From an uncultured Marinicella sp. (GTDB taxonomy: Bacteria; Pseudomonadota; Gammaproteobacteria; Xanthomonadales; Marinicellaceae): a stretch of 64,000 nt of DNA. Below the pieces are notes generated by a model, which was not told the DNA's origin, made no database searches, and saw only the letters and a list, made by a program, of their open reading frames with translations. Of the stretch, positions 36,674 through 46,015 are shown in pieces. The number at the start of each line of letters is the position of its first letter. The first letter of the stretch is position 1. The stretch spans positions 124,001 to 188,000 of the forward strand of contig CANNAM010000003.1 of the NCBI GenBank assembly GCA_947502595.1, read 5' to 3'. The position numbers and the translations under genes are program-made.

Positions 36674-36699
36674 TTCTGTTGCATTCCTTAATATAGGGG

Positions 36700-36912
36700 T
36701 TATTCAAATTGTGATCGTTCTTTTAATGCTTTGATGCGTTTGGTTTCTTCAAAGTCTCTGGGGTTGTTGGCTAAAATACGTTGCGATTTTGCTATGTCAC
36801 TGAGGCTGTTGTTGATTTGTTCGACTTGCCGCATGATTTTATAAAAAAAAGTCGCCATTAAGACAAACAAAGCCATCACCACAAACACCAAACCAATTAT
36901 TTCCTCATCCAT
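36700..36912 (-). CDS. Small single-span membrane protein with coiled coil
   Basis: I start at the ATG at 36912 (70 residues, MDEEIIGLVF), which has a GAGG ribosome site a few bases upstream; the longer frame does not. One transmembrane segment (about 5-24) is followed by a charged helix (YKIMRQVEQINNSLSDIAKSQ...) likely to be coiled. No known family recognised. Next to the SDR gene on the same strand and divergent from the ABC-F gene. Confidence 0.6.
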   Translation of the reverse strand: MDEEIIGLVFVVMALFVLMATFFYKIMRQVEQINNSLSDIAKSQRILANNPRDFEETKRIKALKERSQFE

Positions 36913-37034
36913 ACCAACCTCACTAACATGATTCCAACAATCCTTCGGCTGAATCGCGAAAAAAATCAATTCAACAGGAAAGCATAGATAATTATAATTG
37001 ATTTTCGCCACTTACTCAGCCAGAATGTCGCGCT

Positions 37035-38915
37035 ATGATTCAATTGACCAACCTGGCGCTGCGCCGCGGCCACAAATTACTGTTTGAAGATGCCAATATC
37101 AGCATACACCCAGGACAAAAAGCAGGACTGACTGGAGCCAATGGCACCGGCAAATCCAGCCTGTTCGCCTTGTTAATGAAAAAGATACAAGCCGACACCG
37201 GTGAATGCAGTGTACCCAAGCATTGGCAAATTGCCCATGTAAAGCAAGAAACACCCGCGTTGGACCAATCAGCGCTGGATTATGTATTAGACGGCGATGT
37301 GGTTTTCCGCGACATTGAAGCACAGATTGCTCAAGCGACTGAACAACAGCAGCATGAAAAATTGGGCGAACTGTATGCTGAAATGGAACGCATTGATGGT
37401 TATGCAGCACAAGCCAAAGCCGGTCGTTTGTTACATGGACTGGGTTTTGCTGTGGGCGAAGAACACCAAGCAGTTAAATCATTTTCTGGTGGTTGGCGCA
37501 TGCGCTTGAATCTGGCGCAAGCCTTGATGTGCCCATCAGATCTGTTACTGTTAGATGAACCGACCAACCATTTAGACTTGGAAGCTGTGGTGTGGTTACA
37601 AGATTGGCTGAAGCGTTACACTGGCACCTTGGTTCTGATTTCACATGACCGTGACTTTCTCGATGCAGTAATTAAATTCATCCTCCACATTGAACATGAA
37701 AAGCTGACCTTATATACCGGCAACTATTCGGACTTTGAAAAAACCCGCATGGAACAGCTGGCACTGCAACAAGCGATGTTTGAAAAACAACAAAAACAAA
37801 TCGCCCACATGCAATCCTATGTGGACCGATTCCGCTACAAAGCCAGTAAAGCCAAACAAGCACAAAGCCGACTTAAAGCCCTGGAACGGATGGAAGTCAT
37901 TGCAGCAACGCAAGCAGAAAATCCATTCCATTTTGAGTTTTACCCTTGCCAAAACCTCAAACACCAGATAGTCGAACTGGAAAATGCCGACATTGGTTAT
38001 GGCGAACACAAAGTTTTCAAAAACTTAAATTTTTCTGTCACAGCTGGCGCACGCATAGGCTTACTCGGCCGCAATGGTGCAGGTAAATCAACCTTAATCA
38101 AAGCCATGTCTGGCGAAAAAGAACTGCAAAAAGGTGAATTAAAAACCGCCAAAGACCTGCACATCGGTTACTTTGCCCAACACCAACTGGAACAACTTGA
38201 TTTAAACAGCAGCTGTATTGAGCACGTACTAGAAATTGACCCTCAAGCAACCGAACAAACAGTCAAAACTTTTCTTGGCGGCTTCGGCTTTAAGGGTGAA
38301 AAAGCCGATACCCCAATCAAGCCTTTTTCGGGTGGTGAAAAAGCCCGCCTGGCATTGGCTTTGATTGTTTACCAAAAACCGGATTTGTTGTTGCTCGATG
38401 AACCGACCAACCACTTAGACCTGAACATGCGCGATGCCATCAGCTTCGCCCTGCAAAGTTATGAAGGTGCAGTCATCTTGGTTTCACATGACAAACACAT
38501 GTTGAATTCGGTGATTGATGAAATGGTTTATATTGACCGCGGCCAAATTCACCCATTCGATGGCGATTTGGACGAGTACCAAAGTTTCATCAAAGCACAA
38601 ATAAAGCAGGCTGAAGCCGAAGACTCTAGTGAAAACACCAACAACAAAGGGGATAACATCACCCCCATCGATAAAAAACAGCACCACAAAGCCAATAAAG
38701 CCGCTAAAAACCGACTGCAAAAACTCGAACGCATGATTGATGACTACACCCAAAAACTGGTTGACGTCACAGCTGAACTCAGCAGCGAAGCCATCTATGC
38801 CCCTGAAAATACCCATGAACTGAACTCCTGCTTGAATCAATCCAATGAGTTGAAACAAAAATTAGATGCCGCCGAAGCCGAATGGTTGGAACTGAGTGAA
38901 GCTTTGGAAAATTAA
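37035..38915 (+). CDS. yheS: ABC-F ATPase, YheS-like
   Basis: 626 residues, two fused ATP-binding cassettes without membrane segments: Walker A GANGTGKS (34-41) and GRNGAGKS (near 345), signatures SGGWRMRL and SGGEKARL, Walker B LLLLDEPTNHLD in both. The linker between cassettes (PtIM region, about 240-300) is helical with YVDRFRYKASKAKQAQSR, and the C-terminus has a coiled coil (KAAKNRLQKLERM ...). ABC-F proteins act on the ribosomal E site; the YheS branch is mainly proteobacterial. No antibiotic-resistance feature is evident. Confidence 0.92.
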   Translation: MIQLTNLALRRGHKLLFEDANISIHPGQKAGLTGANGTGKSSLFALLMKKIQADTGECSVPKHWQIAHVKQETPALDQSALDYVLDGDVVFRDIEAQIAQATEQQQHEKLGELYAEMERIDGYAAQAKAGRLLHGLGFAVGEEHQAVKSFSGGWRMRLNLAQALMCPSDLLLLDEPTNHLDLEAVVWLQDWLKRYTGTLVLISHDRDFLDAVIKFILHIEHEKLTLYTGNYSDFEKTRMEQLALQQAMFEKQQKQIAHMQSYVDRFRYKASKAKQAQSRLKALERMEVIAATQAENPFHFEFYPCQNLKHQIVELENADIGYGEHKVFKNLNFSVTAGARIGLLGRNGAGKSTLIKAMSGEKELQKGELKTAKDLHIGYFAQHQLEQLDLNSSCIEHVLEIDPQATEQTVKTFLGGFGFKGEKADTPIKPFSGGEKARLALALIVYQKPDLLLLDEPTNHLDLNMRDAISFALQSYEGAVILVSHDKHMLNSVIDEMVYIDRGQIHPFDGDLDEYQSFIKAQIKQAEAEDSSENTNNKGDNITPIDKKQHHKANKAAKNRLQKLERMIDDYTQKLVDVTAELSSEAIYAPENTHELNSCLNQSNELKQKLDAAEAEWLELSEALEN

Positions 38916-38932
38916 TTTTACCTACTGTAAAT

Positions 38933-40081
38933 TTAAAATTTATCCTTAAGAATTAAAAATGGCTTTTCTATCAGGTAATGCAAAATCAGACTTAATAACA
39001 AAGTAAGCCCCAGATACAGCAACAGAAATGCCAACGCATGTACCCAAGGTGTTTCACTGTAAACATAGTGCCTGTGAATTTGCAAAGCCCAGGGCAAGAC
39101 GGCGTAGTGAACCAGGTACAAGGCGTAGGACAAAACTGAAACCCTTCTTAAAAATCCACCTGCCAACATCCGCAACCAACCCGTTCCAGTGAGTTTCACT
39201 GCTGACCACACCATGACACCAAAACACAACACCAATAACAAGTGGACCACACTCAACCATTGCCACTGCTCAAAATGATACAGATCAACCCCGAACAACA
39301 GCAGCAAAACAGCACCGACCAGCCACAAGCTTAAATTCCGCAGCACACCAGGTGCCGGCCGGTGTGCGACCAGAGCAACCATCACACCGACTAAAATATT
39401 AAGCACGGCATAATGAAAAGGTGCGCGGTACTGTAGAAAAAACTGAATGTGGCCAACCAGGTCATTGTCTTGCATGATCTGGAAGGTTCGAAACACCACC
39501 ATCCCCAAAATAACAACTGACAACAATGCAATACTGCGCTTTAAATGCCGTTGGCCCAAAACCAATAACAAAGGTGCCAACAAGTAAAATTTTTCTTCCG
39601 TTGCCAAAGACCACATTGGCACCAAGATATTGGTGCCATAATAATCCTGCAAAAACAACAAGTGTATGGCTAAATCAGTGCCTGACACACTGGGACTAAA
39701 ATATGGAATAAGCCCTAACGCGGCTACCAAAAGCATGCCATAATACAAAGGAAAGGTTCGCAACACCCGCTTCAAAGCATACCGACCAAATACGCTGACG
39801 CGATCTGGGTTGTCCTGAACAGACAGCAAGTGATGAAAAATAAGGTAACCACTTAACACAAAGAATAAATCCACGCCCAACCAACCGTTGAGCAACCAAT
39901 TTTCCAAAGGCCCGGCAATCACTTGACGGTAGTATGAGCCATTGTGTTCGCGGTAAAAGGTGGCAAAGTGATGACCCAACACCATTAAAATGGCAACAGC
40001 ACGCAGACCATCCAGCTCAGGAATTTTTCCAGGCTTATGACCAATTTTAAGGTAATTAAATATATTTTTTTTGGCGTTCAC
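38933..40081 (-). CDS. Acyltransferase-3 family membrane protein (OafA/YrhL-like)
   Basis: 382 residues with about ten hydrophobic segments. Family features are ELDGLRAVAILMVLGHHFATF (with the conserved His pair), WLGVDLFFVLSGYLIF, and MWSLATEEKFYLLAPLLL. Such proteins O-acetylate surface polysaccharides, peptidoglycan or other glycans from the membrane. No glycan biosynthesis genes are adjacent, so the acceptor is unknown. Converges with the ABC-F gene, 17 bp apart. Confidence 0.9.
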   Translation of the reverse strand: MNAKKNIFNYLKIGHKPGKIPELDGLRAVAILMVLGHHFATFYREHNGSYYRQVIAGPLENWLLNGWLGVDLFFVLSGYLIFHHLLSVQDNPDRVSVFGRYALKRVLRTFPLYYGMLLVAALGLIPYFSPSVSGTDLAIHLLFLQDYYGTNILVPMWSLATEEKFYLLAPLLLVLGQRHLKRSIALLSVVILGMVVFRTFQIMQDNDLVGHIQFFLQYRAPFHYAVLNILVGVMVALVAHRPAPGVLRNLSLWLVGAVLLLLFGVDLYHFEQWQWLSVVHLLLVLCFGVMVWSAVKLTGTGWLRMLAGGFLRRVSVLSYALYLVHYAVLPWALQIHRHYVYSETPWVHALAFLLLYLGLTLLLSLILHYLIEKPFLILKDKF

Positions 40082-40239
40082 CGGTTTATTTTATGTGACT
40101 CAAGGACTAAAAGTACATCACGTTGATGGTTGCTAACTGCCCCTGATTAACAACGGCTGGTTACACCATGAAATAAAACACCCAATAAAAAGCTGTTAAT
40201 TCCTAGAGTATACTCAGGTGGAATTGTACATACAGCTGT

Positions 40240-40668
40240 TCAAATCACCCGATTACCTGCCAAGCCCTGTTCAAAACAGTCTTTGGGCAATAAGCCCATC
40301 TGGGTAAACAACCCCAAGAAGTCCCAATGATTGAATGCCAATTCAATCTTACCGTTGTTGATGATGCCATACACATTGCCTGTTATGGTCACCAGCTGAC
40401 TGTTTTTACGAACCATGGCATTGAGGGTAACCAAAGCCGAAACCCACTCTCCTTGTTCAATAAAATGGTCTATATTGATGGTGAAGTCCATAAGAAGTTG
40501 GCTGAAAGCAGTATGGAACTTTTTGAACTGCTTTGGTCCCACCAACACCTGTTTATCCAACCCCTTGGCTGAACCTGCAGGTACAAACAATTCATCAATC
40601 GCATCCACATCCTGTGCAGTCCACACCCGCTTCATCCAGCTTTCCAACACGGCTTTGCGGTCTTGCAT
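40240..40668 (-). CDS. SnoaL/NTF2-like fold protein
   Basis: 142 residues from the ATG at 40668, chosen because GGAG lies about 8 nt upstream; the longest frame would add 31 residues without a ribosome site. The pattern (VLESWMKRVWTAQDVDAIDELFVPAG, GPKQFKKFHTAFSQLLMDFTINIDHFIEQGEWVSALVTL) is that of ester cyclase / SnoaL-like proteins of the NTF2 fold. No catalytic assignment is possible. Single gene. Confidence 0.72.
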   Translation of the reverse strand: MQDRKAVLESWMKRVWTAQDVDAIDELFVPAGSAKGLDKQVLVGPKQFKKFHTAFSQLLMDFTINIDHFIEQGEWVSALVTLNAMVRKNSQLVTITGNVYGIINNGKIELAFNHWDFLGLFTQMGLLPKDCFEQGLAGNRVI

Positions 40669-40917
40669 ACGAGCTCCGTAACAATTGAACGTAAATATTA
40701 TGCCACAGACAACAGCCTGCCTGCAAAGCCACAAGACAAAGGGCCATTTCATTAACAACAAAAACCAGTTAACATTGATTGAAAGCCTGCACTGATGATT
40801 TGGGTGAATGCCCTGATTTTATGCCAAGAAATCTTTCTGAATCAGTTGGAAACTGTACTTTTTGCTGGGTAACTCAAACTAGGAATTCTGCCACATAATA
40901 GGGCTGTTAATTAGCCA

Positions 40918-41394
40918 TCACAATTGCGCATACCAACGCTCAAATTCTGGCGCACTGAACCCCTGCATTTTATTTCTTTTTGCTACCAACAAAGGGACAC
41001 CGGTGCCACCTAATTGTTGATATCGGTTTTTTGCACGGCTATTTTTTTCAATGTCGTATTCGACATAACGGATTTTATTTTCTTGGAAATATGCACGGGC
41101 TTTTTTGCAATACCCACACCAACTGGCTGAATACATGGTCACTTTGTATTGCTTTTTATAAGGTTTTGCTGAATCGCTGGCTTTTACAGTTGCTACATTA
41201 TCCGCCCTATCGCTCATATGAGTTAAATCCGGAACATGGACTTTGAGTTTAATTTGTTCAATGGTTTCATTTTCGGGCTTTTTATCGCTGTAATGGATAT
41301 TTCCTTGGTCATCCACCCATTTATAAACCTCAGCATAAGCGCTGCTTAAGTGGACAATGAGGCAGCAGATAAGTATATGTAATGCTTTATTCAT
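40918..41394 (-). CDS. DUF4124-glutaredoxin fusion, secreted
   Basis: 158 residues: signal peptide (about 1-21), a DUF4124 domain (EVYKWVDDQGNIHYSDKKP, about 22-55), then a glutaredoxin-like domain (about 84-158) with active site C-G-Y-C at 93-96 and the cis-proline loop TGVPLL. Because of the signal peptide it should work in the periplasm as a thiol-disulfide protein. A second DUF4124 protein is at 47199. Confidence 0.88.
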   Translation of the reverse strand: MNKALHILICCLIVHLSSAYAEVYKWVDDQGNIHYSDKKPENETIEQIKLKVHVPDLTHMSDRADNVATVKASDSAKPYKKQYKVTMYSASWCGYCKKARAYFQENKIRYVEYDIEKNSRAKNRYQQLGGTGVPLLVAKRNKMQGFSAPEFERWYAQL

Positions 41395-41867
41395 TCCGTA
41401 ACAGGTTGTTGACTAAAAAATTATTGTATCTTAAGCAACAGCTCCGTCGCCAGAATAAAATCTCCATTGTGATTGGAGTGCCTATCGCTTGGCTGTTCCT
41501 ACTATCGTATACCCAATCGATTTAAAGCCCATTAATTCACTCAACCGATCATATAAATTAACCCATGATGCATAAATCACATTGGCTACTTTTAAAAATA
41601 GAATTGCTTTACTGGTGTGGTCAACCCAAAACCCCTTTACAAGAATGTTAATTAATAGCAGCGGATTAACAGTTTTTTATTTCACAGCCGATTACAATAA
41701 CAATTCGGTTGCTAATTACTGTACGTTAAATTTAATACTTTTTGGTTTTAAATTCATGGTTGATGTTCTGAAAAATCAAGTATAAGGAGGCAAACATCAT
41801 CATTTAAAAGTCAAAACAATCAAATTTAACTAAAAGATAGCAGTTATTTATATGTGTGGAATAAGAA
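41395..41867. other. AT-rich intergenic region
   Basis: About 470 bp with no convincing gene. It contains a short hairpin CTCCA...TGGAG (41462-41478), a 28-codon plus-strand frame (41565-41651, MMHKSHWLLLKI...) without a ribosome site, and the upstream region of the methyltransferase gene. An AGGAGG-like sequence occurs at 41785-41790 but is about 80 nt before the next start, so it serves nothing obvious. Confidence 0.5.
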
Positions 41868-42614
41868 ATGATAGCCAAAGCCCTAAATCAATTAAAACAA
41901 TTCAAGTTTAAAGAGTTTGGTTTAAGCTTCAATCAATGTCTCCTTTGCAACTGGCGATTGCAGGTTAAGCTGTATAACAATGAAATGGGCATAAGATGTA
42001 CTAAGTGCGGCTCGTCAGCGGTTACTCAGTCTCTGGGTAAGACATTTAAAACTATGTTAAATTCAGGTCAAAAACTCAATGTCTATGAGTTGTCATCAAG
42101 GGGGGCCTTTGCAAGGTTTTTGCAATCAACACATCATGATATTACCCTAAGTGAATACATTGATGGTGTTGATGCAGGTGAGTATCAAGACGGTGTGATT
42201 TGTCAAGATGTCCAGAGTTTAACTTTTGCTGACAAATGTTTTGACTTGTGTACTTCTCTTGAGGTTTTTGAACACGTTGAAGATGACATCAAAGGATTCA
42301 AAGAGGTATACCGGGTATTAAAATCTGGTGGACAAATTTTATTTACTGTTCCAATCAACCTAGATGCCAATACAATTGAAAGAACACAAGTTGTTGATGG
42401 CAAAAGAGTCAAAGTATTGCCTGCGGAACATCACTCTGATAGGTTAAGGGGTATGGGTAAAGTGTTTTGCTATCGAAATTATGGACCGGATATCATTAAT
42501 AGGCTAGAAGAAGCTGGCTTTATTAACTGCAAGATTATCAAACCAAATCCAAAAGTATTATTTGGTTATGGTCGTGCTGTCATTTTTGGTCAAAAACCCA
42601 AACAATCAAAGTAA
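41868..42614 (+). CDS. SAM-dependent methyltransferase with N-terminal zinc ribbon
   Basis: 248 residues. Cys24-x2-Cys27 and Cys44-x2-Cys47 form a probable zinc ribbon. The rest is a class I methyltransferase of the Methyltransf_11 type: VYELSSRG (a degenerate SAM loop), SEYIDGVDAGEYQDGVICQDVQSLTF, FDLCTSLEVFEHVEDD, and YRVLKSGGQILFTVP. Related proteins often sit in surface-polysaccharide clusters; here none are near. It is more AT-rich than its neighbours and ends 125 bp from tRNA-Thr, suggesting horizontal acquisition. Confidence 0.82.
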   Translation: MIAKALNQLKQFKFKEFGLSFNQCLLCNWRLQVKLYNNEMGIRCTKCGSSAVTQSLGKTFKTMLNSGQKLNVYELSSRGAFARFLQSTHHDITLSEYIDGVDAGEYQDGVICQDVQSLTFADKCFDLCTSLEVFEHVEDDIKGFKEVYRVLKSGGQILFTVPINLDANTIERTQVVDGKRVKVLPAEHHSDRLRGMGKVFCYRNYGPDIINRLEEAGFINCKIIKPNPKVLFGYGRAVIFGQKPKQSK

Positions 42615-42739
42615 AGCAAAAAAATTTACGTGGAAATTTCACTGTTGTAGTTTCAACCATAATGAAAGGTTAACCGACTATCAAAATTAAATCTTAAAAT
42701 CAATAGAATGTCGTGGATAAGCAGGGGAAGGGATTGAAA

Positions 42740-42815
<76 letters not shown>

Positions 42816-42877
42816 ACTACATTCAAAATCGCTCATCGGCACTGCTTAAAACTGTGCTCGACAAGACAAGGATGCGA

Positions 42878-42906
42878 AGTATAGACAAATATATCTCATT
42901 GTTCAA
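42878..42906 (-). promoter_or_regulatory. Predicted sigma-70 promoter of tRNA-Thr
   Basis: On the minus strand TTGAAC (42906-42901), 17-bp spacer, TATACT (42883-42878). The start would be near 42871, about 56 nt before the mature tRNA end. Confidence 0.7.
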
Positions 42907-42997
42907 CTTTTTTTTAATCAATTGAAACAACTCCCAAGAACATACAAATCAGTGCTGTTTCTTGCGATAATATCACTTTGAATTAAATTGACGCAAT

Positions 42998-43750
42998 ATG
43001 ACCCCACTTAAACTAACCATGCTGGGCATCACGCCATTGAATGACAACACAGTGAACATCCGCTTTAAAGTTGACTCTGAACAACCCTTTGTGGTGATCG
43101 CTGGACAGTTTCTTAGGTTGCACTTCACTCAAGATGATGGCCTTGAAACATTTCGCTCATACTCTATTGCCAGTATCTTTGCGCAAGAAAAAACCGAAAT
43201 GGATGAAGTGGATTTGGCGGTGTCATGGGTACCTGGTGGCTTAGCCACTGAAAAATTGTCCAATATGCAGGTGGGTGAAACCATCGAAGCCACTGGGCCT
43301 TATGGTCGTTTTTGTTTGTTGCCTGACCGCCACCAGCGTTATTTTTTGATTGCCACTGGCACCGGTGTCACGCCTTATCGCGCCATGTTAGAAGAAATCA
43401 AATTACGTTTACAACAAGGCTCTGAGTTTTATGTGGTGATGGGCGCCCAAGATGAAAGTGGCTTATTGTATGCCGCTGATTTTGAAGCGCTGGAAAAAGC
43501 CCACCCAAATTTCCACTACATCCCATGTTTGTCCAGAAAAACCCGTGAACCTGCGGGTCCAAATGACCAAGCCGGTCATGTTCAAAAGCACTTGGTGCAA
43601 CATGAGTTTGACCCAGAAAATGACATTGCTTACTTATGTGGCAACCCCAATATGGTGGATGAAGCTTTTACGCTGTTGAAAGAAAAGGGCATGCCTGTGC
43701 CTTTGATTAAACGGGAAAAGTATGTCAGCCCACCCACCAAAAAGAAATGA
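42998..43750 (+). CDS. Ferredoxin-NADP(+) reductase-like FAD oxidoreductase
   Basis: 250 residues. FAD domain: GQFLRLHF, FRSYSIAS, then GPYGRF. NAD(P) domain: LIATGTGVTPYRAML, VMGAQDESGLLY, and AYLCGNPNMVDEAF. The layout is that of short FNR/flavodoxin reductases (Fpr-like) without an iron-sulfur domain. Moves electrons between NADPH and ferredoxin or flavodoxin. The C-terminus (KYVSPPTKKK) is extended and basic. Probably a single-gene transcript; an extended -10 (TGCGATAAT) is near 42963-42971. Confidence 0.88.
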   Translation: MTPLKLTMLGITPLNDNTVNIRFKVDSEQPFVVIAGQFLRLHFTQDDGLETFRSYSIASIFAQEKTEMDEVDLAVSWVPGGLATEKLSNMQVGETIEATGPYGRFCLLPDRHQRYFLIATGTGVTPYRAMLEEIKLRLQQGSEFYVVMGAQDESGLLYAADFEALEKAHPNFHYIPCLSRKTREPAGPNDQAGHVQKHLVQHEFDPENDIAYLCGNPNMVDEAFTLLKEKGMPVPLIKREKYVSPPTKKK

Positions 43751-43844
43751 CAACTGCCTTTGGCCGAGCAATGATGACCATCGGGACATGTTAAACCACT
43801 GTGATAACAGTAAAATCACTTACCTCTAATAGCACACATAACCT

Positions 43845-45278
43845 ATGAAAAATACCTTAATCGCATGGCTGCTTTGGTTCTCAGCCAGCCAAGTACACGC
43901 ACTGGAATTACAACCATGCTTTATTGGCTCTGACAGTTCGGGAGTTAACACACCTGCCCATTGTGGGCGTTTGGCGGTACCTGAAAACAGGGCCAAACCT
44001 GAACAAACCATTGAGCTGAATATTGCGGTGATCAAAACCAATTCTAAAGACAAGCTCAAAGACCCTTTGTTGTTACTGGCAGGCGGACCCGGTCAAGGTG
44101 CTGTGGATACTTTTGCCAGTACAGTTAAGGTGTACGGCTCAATGTTACCCAATCGGGACATTGTTCTGGTTGATCAGCGTGGTACGGGTGAGTCCAACCC
44201 CTTGCGTTGTGAAGTTGACCCAGCTGAATACGAAGCGCTGAGCGACTTAACCTCTGATGCCTGGAAAGATTGGACCAAAGAATGTCTGGCCAGCCTCAAT
44301 GCCGACACCCGCATGTACACCACCACCACTGCGGTTGAAGACTTGGAAGCGGTCAGGAAAGCACTGAATATCGAACAATGGAATTTGTATGGCGGCTCCT
44401 ACGGCAGCAGAAAAGCGCTGACCTATATGAAGTTGTTTCCAGAGGTGATACGTTCAGTGGTGTTGGATGGCGTGGTGGCTCAAGAAGAAGCCTTGGGAAC
44501 CTCACATGAAGCCAATTTACGCAGCACTTTGGGGCGTATTTTCAAACGTTGCGATGCAGACAAAGCTTGTGCAGAACGGTTTGGTGATGCCGAGCAACAA
44601 ATGTGGAAATTTTTGGATCAGCTGAAAGCAGCACCAATTAAATTGCGTTTACAAAGTTCTGCCAGCGGTGAATTTGAAGAAGTGTTGATGACCCGAGAAT
44701 ATGCAGTGATAGCCTTACGCATGTTTTCCTACTCACCTGAAACCATGGGCTTGATTCCGCTGATGGTTTCTTTGGCCAACCACGGCCAACCTGAAACCAT
44801 GGCTTATCAAGCACAAATGATGATGGACAGTTTAAATCAAGGTTTGAATAATGCCTTGGAAATTTCAGTGACCTGTGCTGAAGACGTGCCTTTTATGCCA
44901 TCAACCACCCAAGTTACCAATTCACTGTTTGGTGATGAAATGTTTGAAATGATGCATGCCAGATGTGAACTTTGGGACGCTGATGCAGTTGATCCTGCTT
45001 TCAAACAACCGGTTGTATCGGACATACCCACCTTACTACTGTCCGGTGAATATGATCCAGTAACACCACCTCAGTTTGCTGACCAAGCGATGCAAACACT
45101 GAGTAACTCGCAGCACTTGGTGGCCAAGGGTCAAGGGCATATTATTGGCACCCGAGGCTGTATGCCCAAAATTGTATCGGCTTTCATCAAAGACCCCAAA
45201 ACTGAACTGGACACCAAATGCATGAATAACTTCAATGACTTTTCTTTCTTTATCAACATGAATGGGCCACAAGAATGA
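43845..45278 (+). CDS. Secreted alpha/beta hydrolase, S33 / tripeptidyl aminopeptidase-like
   Basis: 477 residues with a signal peptide (about 1-19). Oxyanion motif AGGPGQG (79-85), nucleophile Ser185 in YGGSYGSR, acid Asp in SGEYDPVTPP and His in GQGHIIGTRGC complete the triad; the fold and C-terminal CMPKI match the proline-iminopeptidase / TAP-like group. Likely a periplasmic or secreted exopeptidase or esterase. Its stop overlaps the start of an ABC ATPase by 4 bp, an unusual partnership (see findings). Confidence 0.87.
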   Translation: MKNTLIAWLLWFSASQVHALELQPCFIGSDSSGVNTPAHCGRLAVPENRAKPEQTIELNIAVIKTNSKDKLKDPLLLLAGGPGQGAVDTFASTVKVYGSMLPNRDIVLVDQRGTGESNPLRCEVDPAEYEALSDLTSDAWKDWTKECLASLNADTRMYTTTTAVEDLEAVRKALNIEQWNLYGGSYGSRKALTYMKLFPEVIRSVVLDGVVAQEEALGTSHEANLRSTLGRIFKRCDADKACAERFGDAEQQMWKFLDQLKAAPIKLRLQSSASGEFEEVLMTREYAVIALRMFSYSPETMGLIPLMVSLANHGQPETMAYQAQMMMDSLNQGLNNALEISVTCAEDVPFMPSTTQVTNSLFGDEMFEMMHARCELWDADAVDPAFKQPVVSDIPTLLLSGEYDPVTPPQFADQAMQTLSNSQHLVAKGQGHIIGTRGCMPKIVSAFIKDPKTELDTKCMNNFNDFSFFINMNGPQE

Positions 45279-46015
45279 TAACCGCAGAACACATCAGTAA
45301 ATCCTTTGGCGACGTGCAAGCGGTCAAAGACGTCAGTTTAGTCGCAGAAGATGGCAAGATCACGGCATTATTGGGGGCCAATGGAGCTGGTAAAACCACT
45401 TCAATGCGCATGATTTATGCGCTGATTACGCCTGAAACTGGGGTGGTCACAGTGGATGGTATCAACTCCACTGACAACCCAGTCGCTGCCAGAGCTCGCA
45501 TGGGTGTATTACCTGATGCGCGTGGCCTGTATTTGCGCTTGACTGCGCTGGAAAATATGGCCTATTTCGGGCGCTTACAAGGCATGAGTGAAGCCGACAT
45601 CAAGTCGCGCTCTGAAGAATTGGTGTCACGTTTAGGCATGGAAAAATTTGCCAACCGCCAAACCGATGGCTTTTCACAAGGCCAAAGGGTCAAAGTGGCC
45701 ATCGCCAGGGCTTTGTTACATGACCCACAAAACATCCTACTTGATGAACCCACCAATGGTTTGGATGTGATGAGCACCCGAGCGATACGTGAATTTTTGC
45801 GTGAGGAAAAAGCCCGTGGCAAGTGTATTTTATTTTCATCACATGTGATGCAAGAGGTGTCAGCCGTTTGTGATGAGATCACCGTGATTGATGCAGGTGC
45901 GGTCAAAGCCAAAGGCACTGAAGCTGAATTACTGCGCTTATCTGGTCAAGATAACTTAGAAGATGCATTCGTTTCACTGGTCACCACAAGCACACTGTCA
46001 GGAGCAAACCCATGA
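45275..46015 (+). CDS. ABC transporter ATP-binding protein (NatA-like)
   Basis: 246 residues, single cassette: Walker A GANGAGKT (34-41), signature FSQGQRVKVAIARAL, Walker B ILLDEPTNGLD, switch His in SSHVMQEV. With the ABC-2 permease that overlaps its end by 4 bp it forms an exporter of the NatAB type; NatAB proper extrudes sodium, but related pairs move other substrates. Also coupled to the upstream hydrolase by a 4-bp overlap. Confidence 0.93.
   Translation: MITAEHISKSFGDVQAVKDVSLVAEDGKITALLGANGAGKTTSMRMIYALITPETGVVTVDGINSTDNPVAARARMGVLPDARGLYLRLTALENMAYFGRLQGMSEADIKSRSEELVSRLGMEKFANRQTDGFSQGQRVKVAIARALLHDPQNILLDEPTNGLDVMSTRAIREFLREEKARGKCILFSSHVMQEVSAVCDEITVIDAGAVKAKGTEAELLRLSGQDNLEDAFVSLVTTSTLSGANP

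Noticed and set aside
41582..41785. 67-codon plus-strand open frame in the AT-rich gap
   Set aside because: No ribosome site, unusual composition, no recognisable fold; the start overlaps random AT-rich sequence.
43798..43811. Hairpin ACTGT-GATA-ACAGT before the S33 hydrolase gene as a terminator
   Set aside because: Only 5 bp, AT-rich, and no T-run follows; could at best be a small operator.
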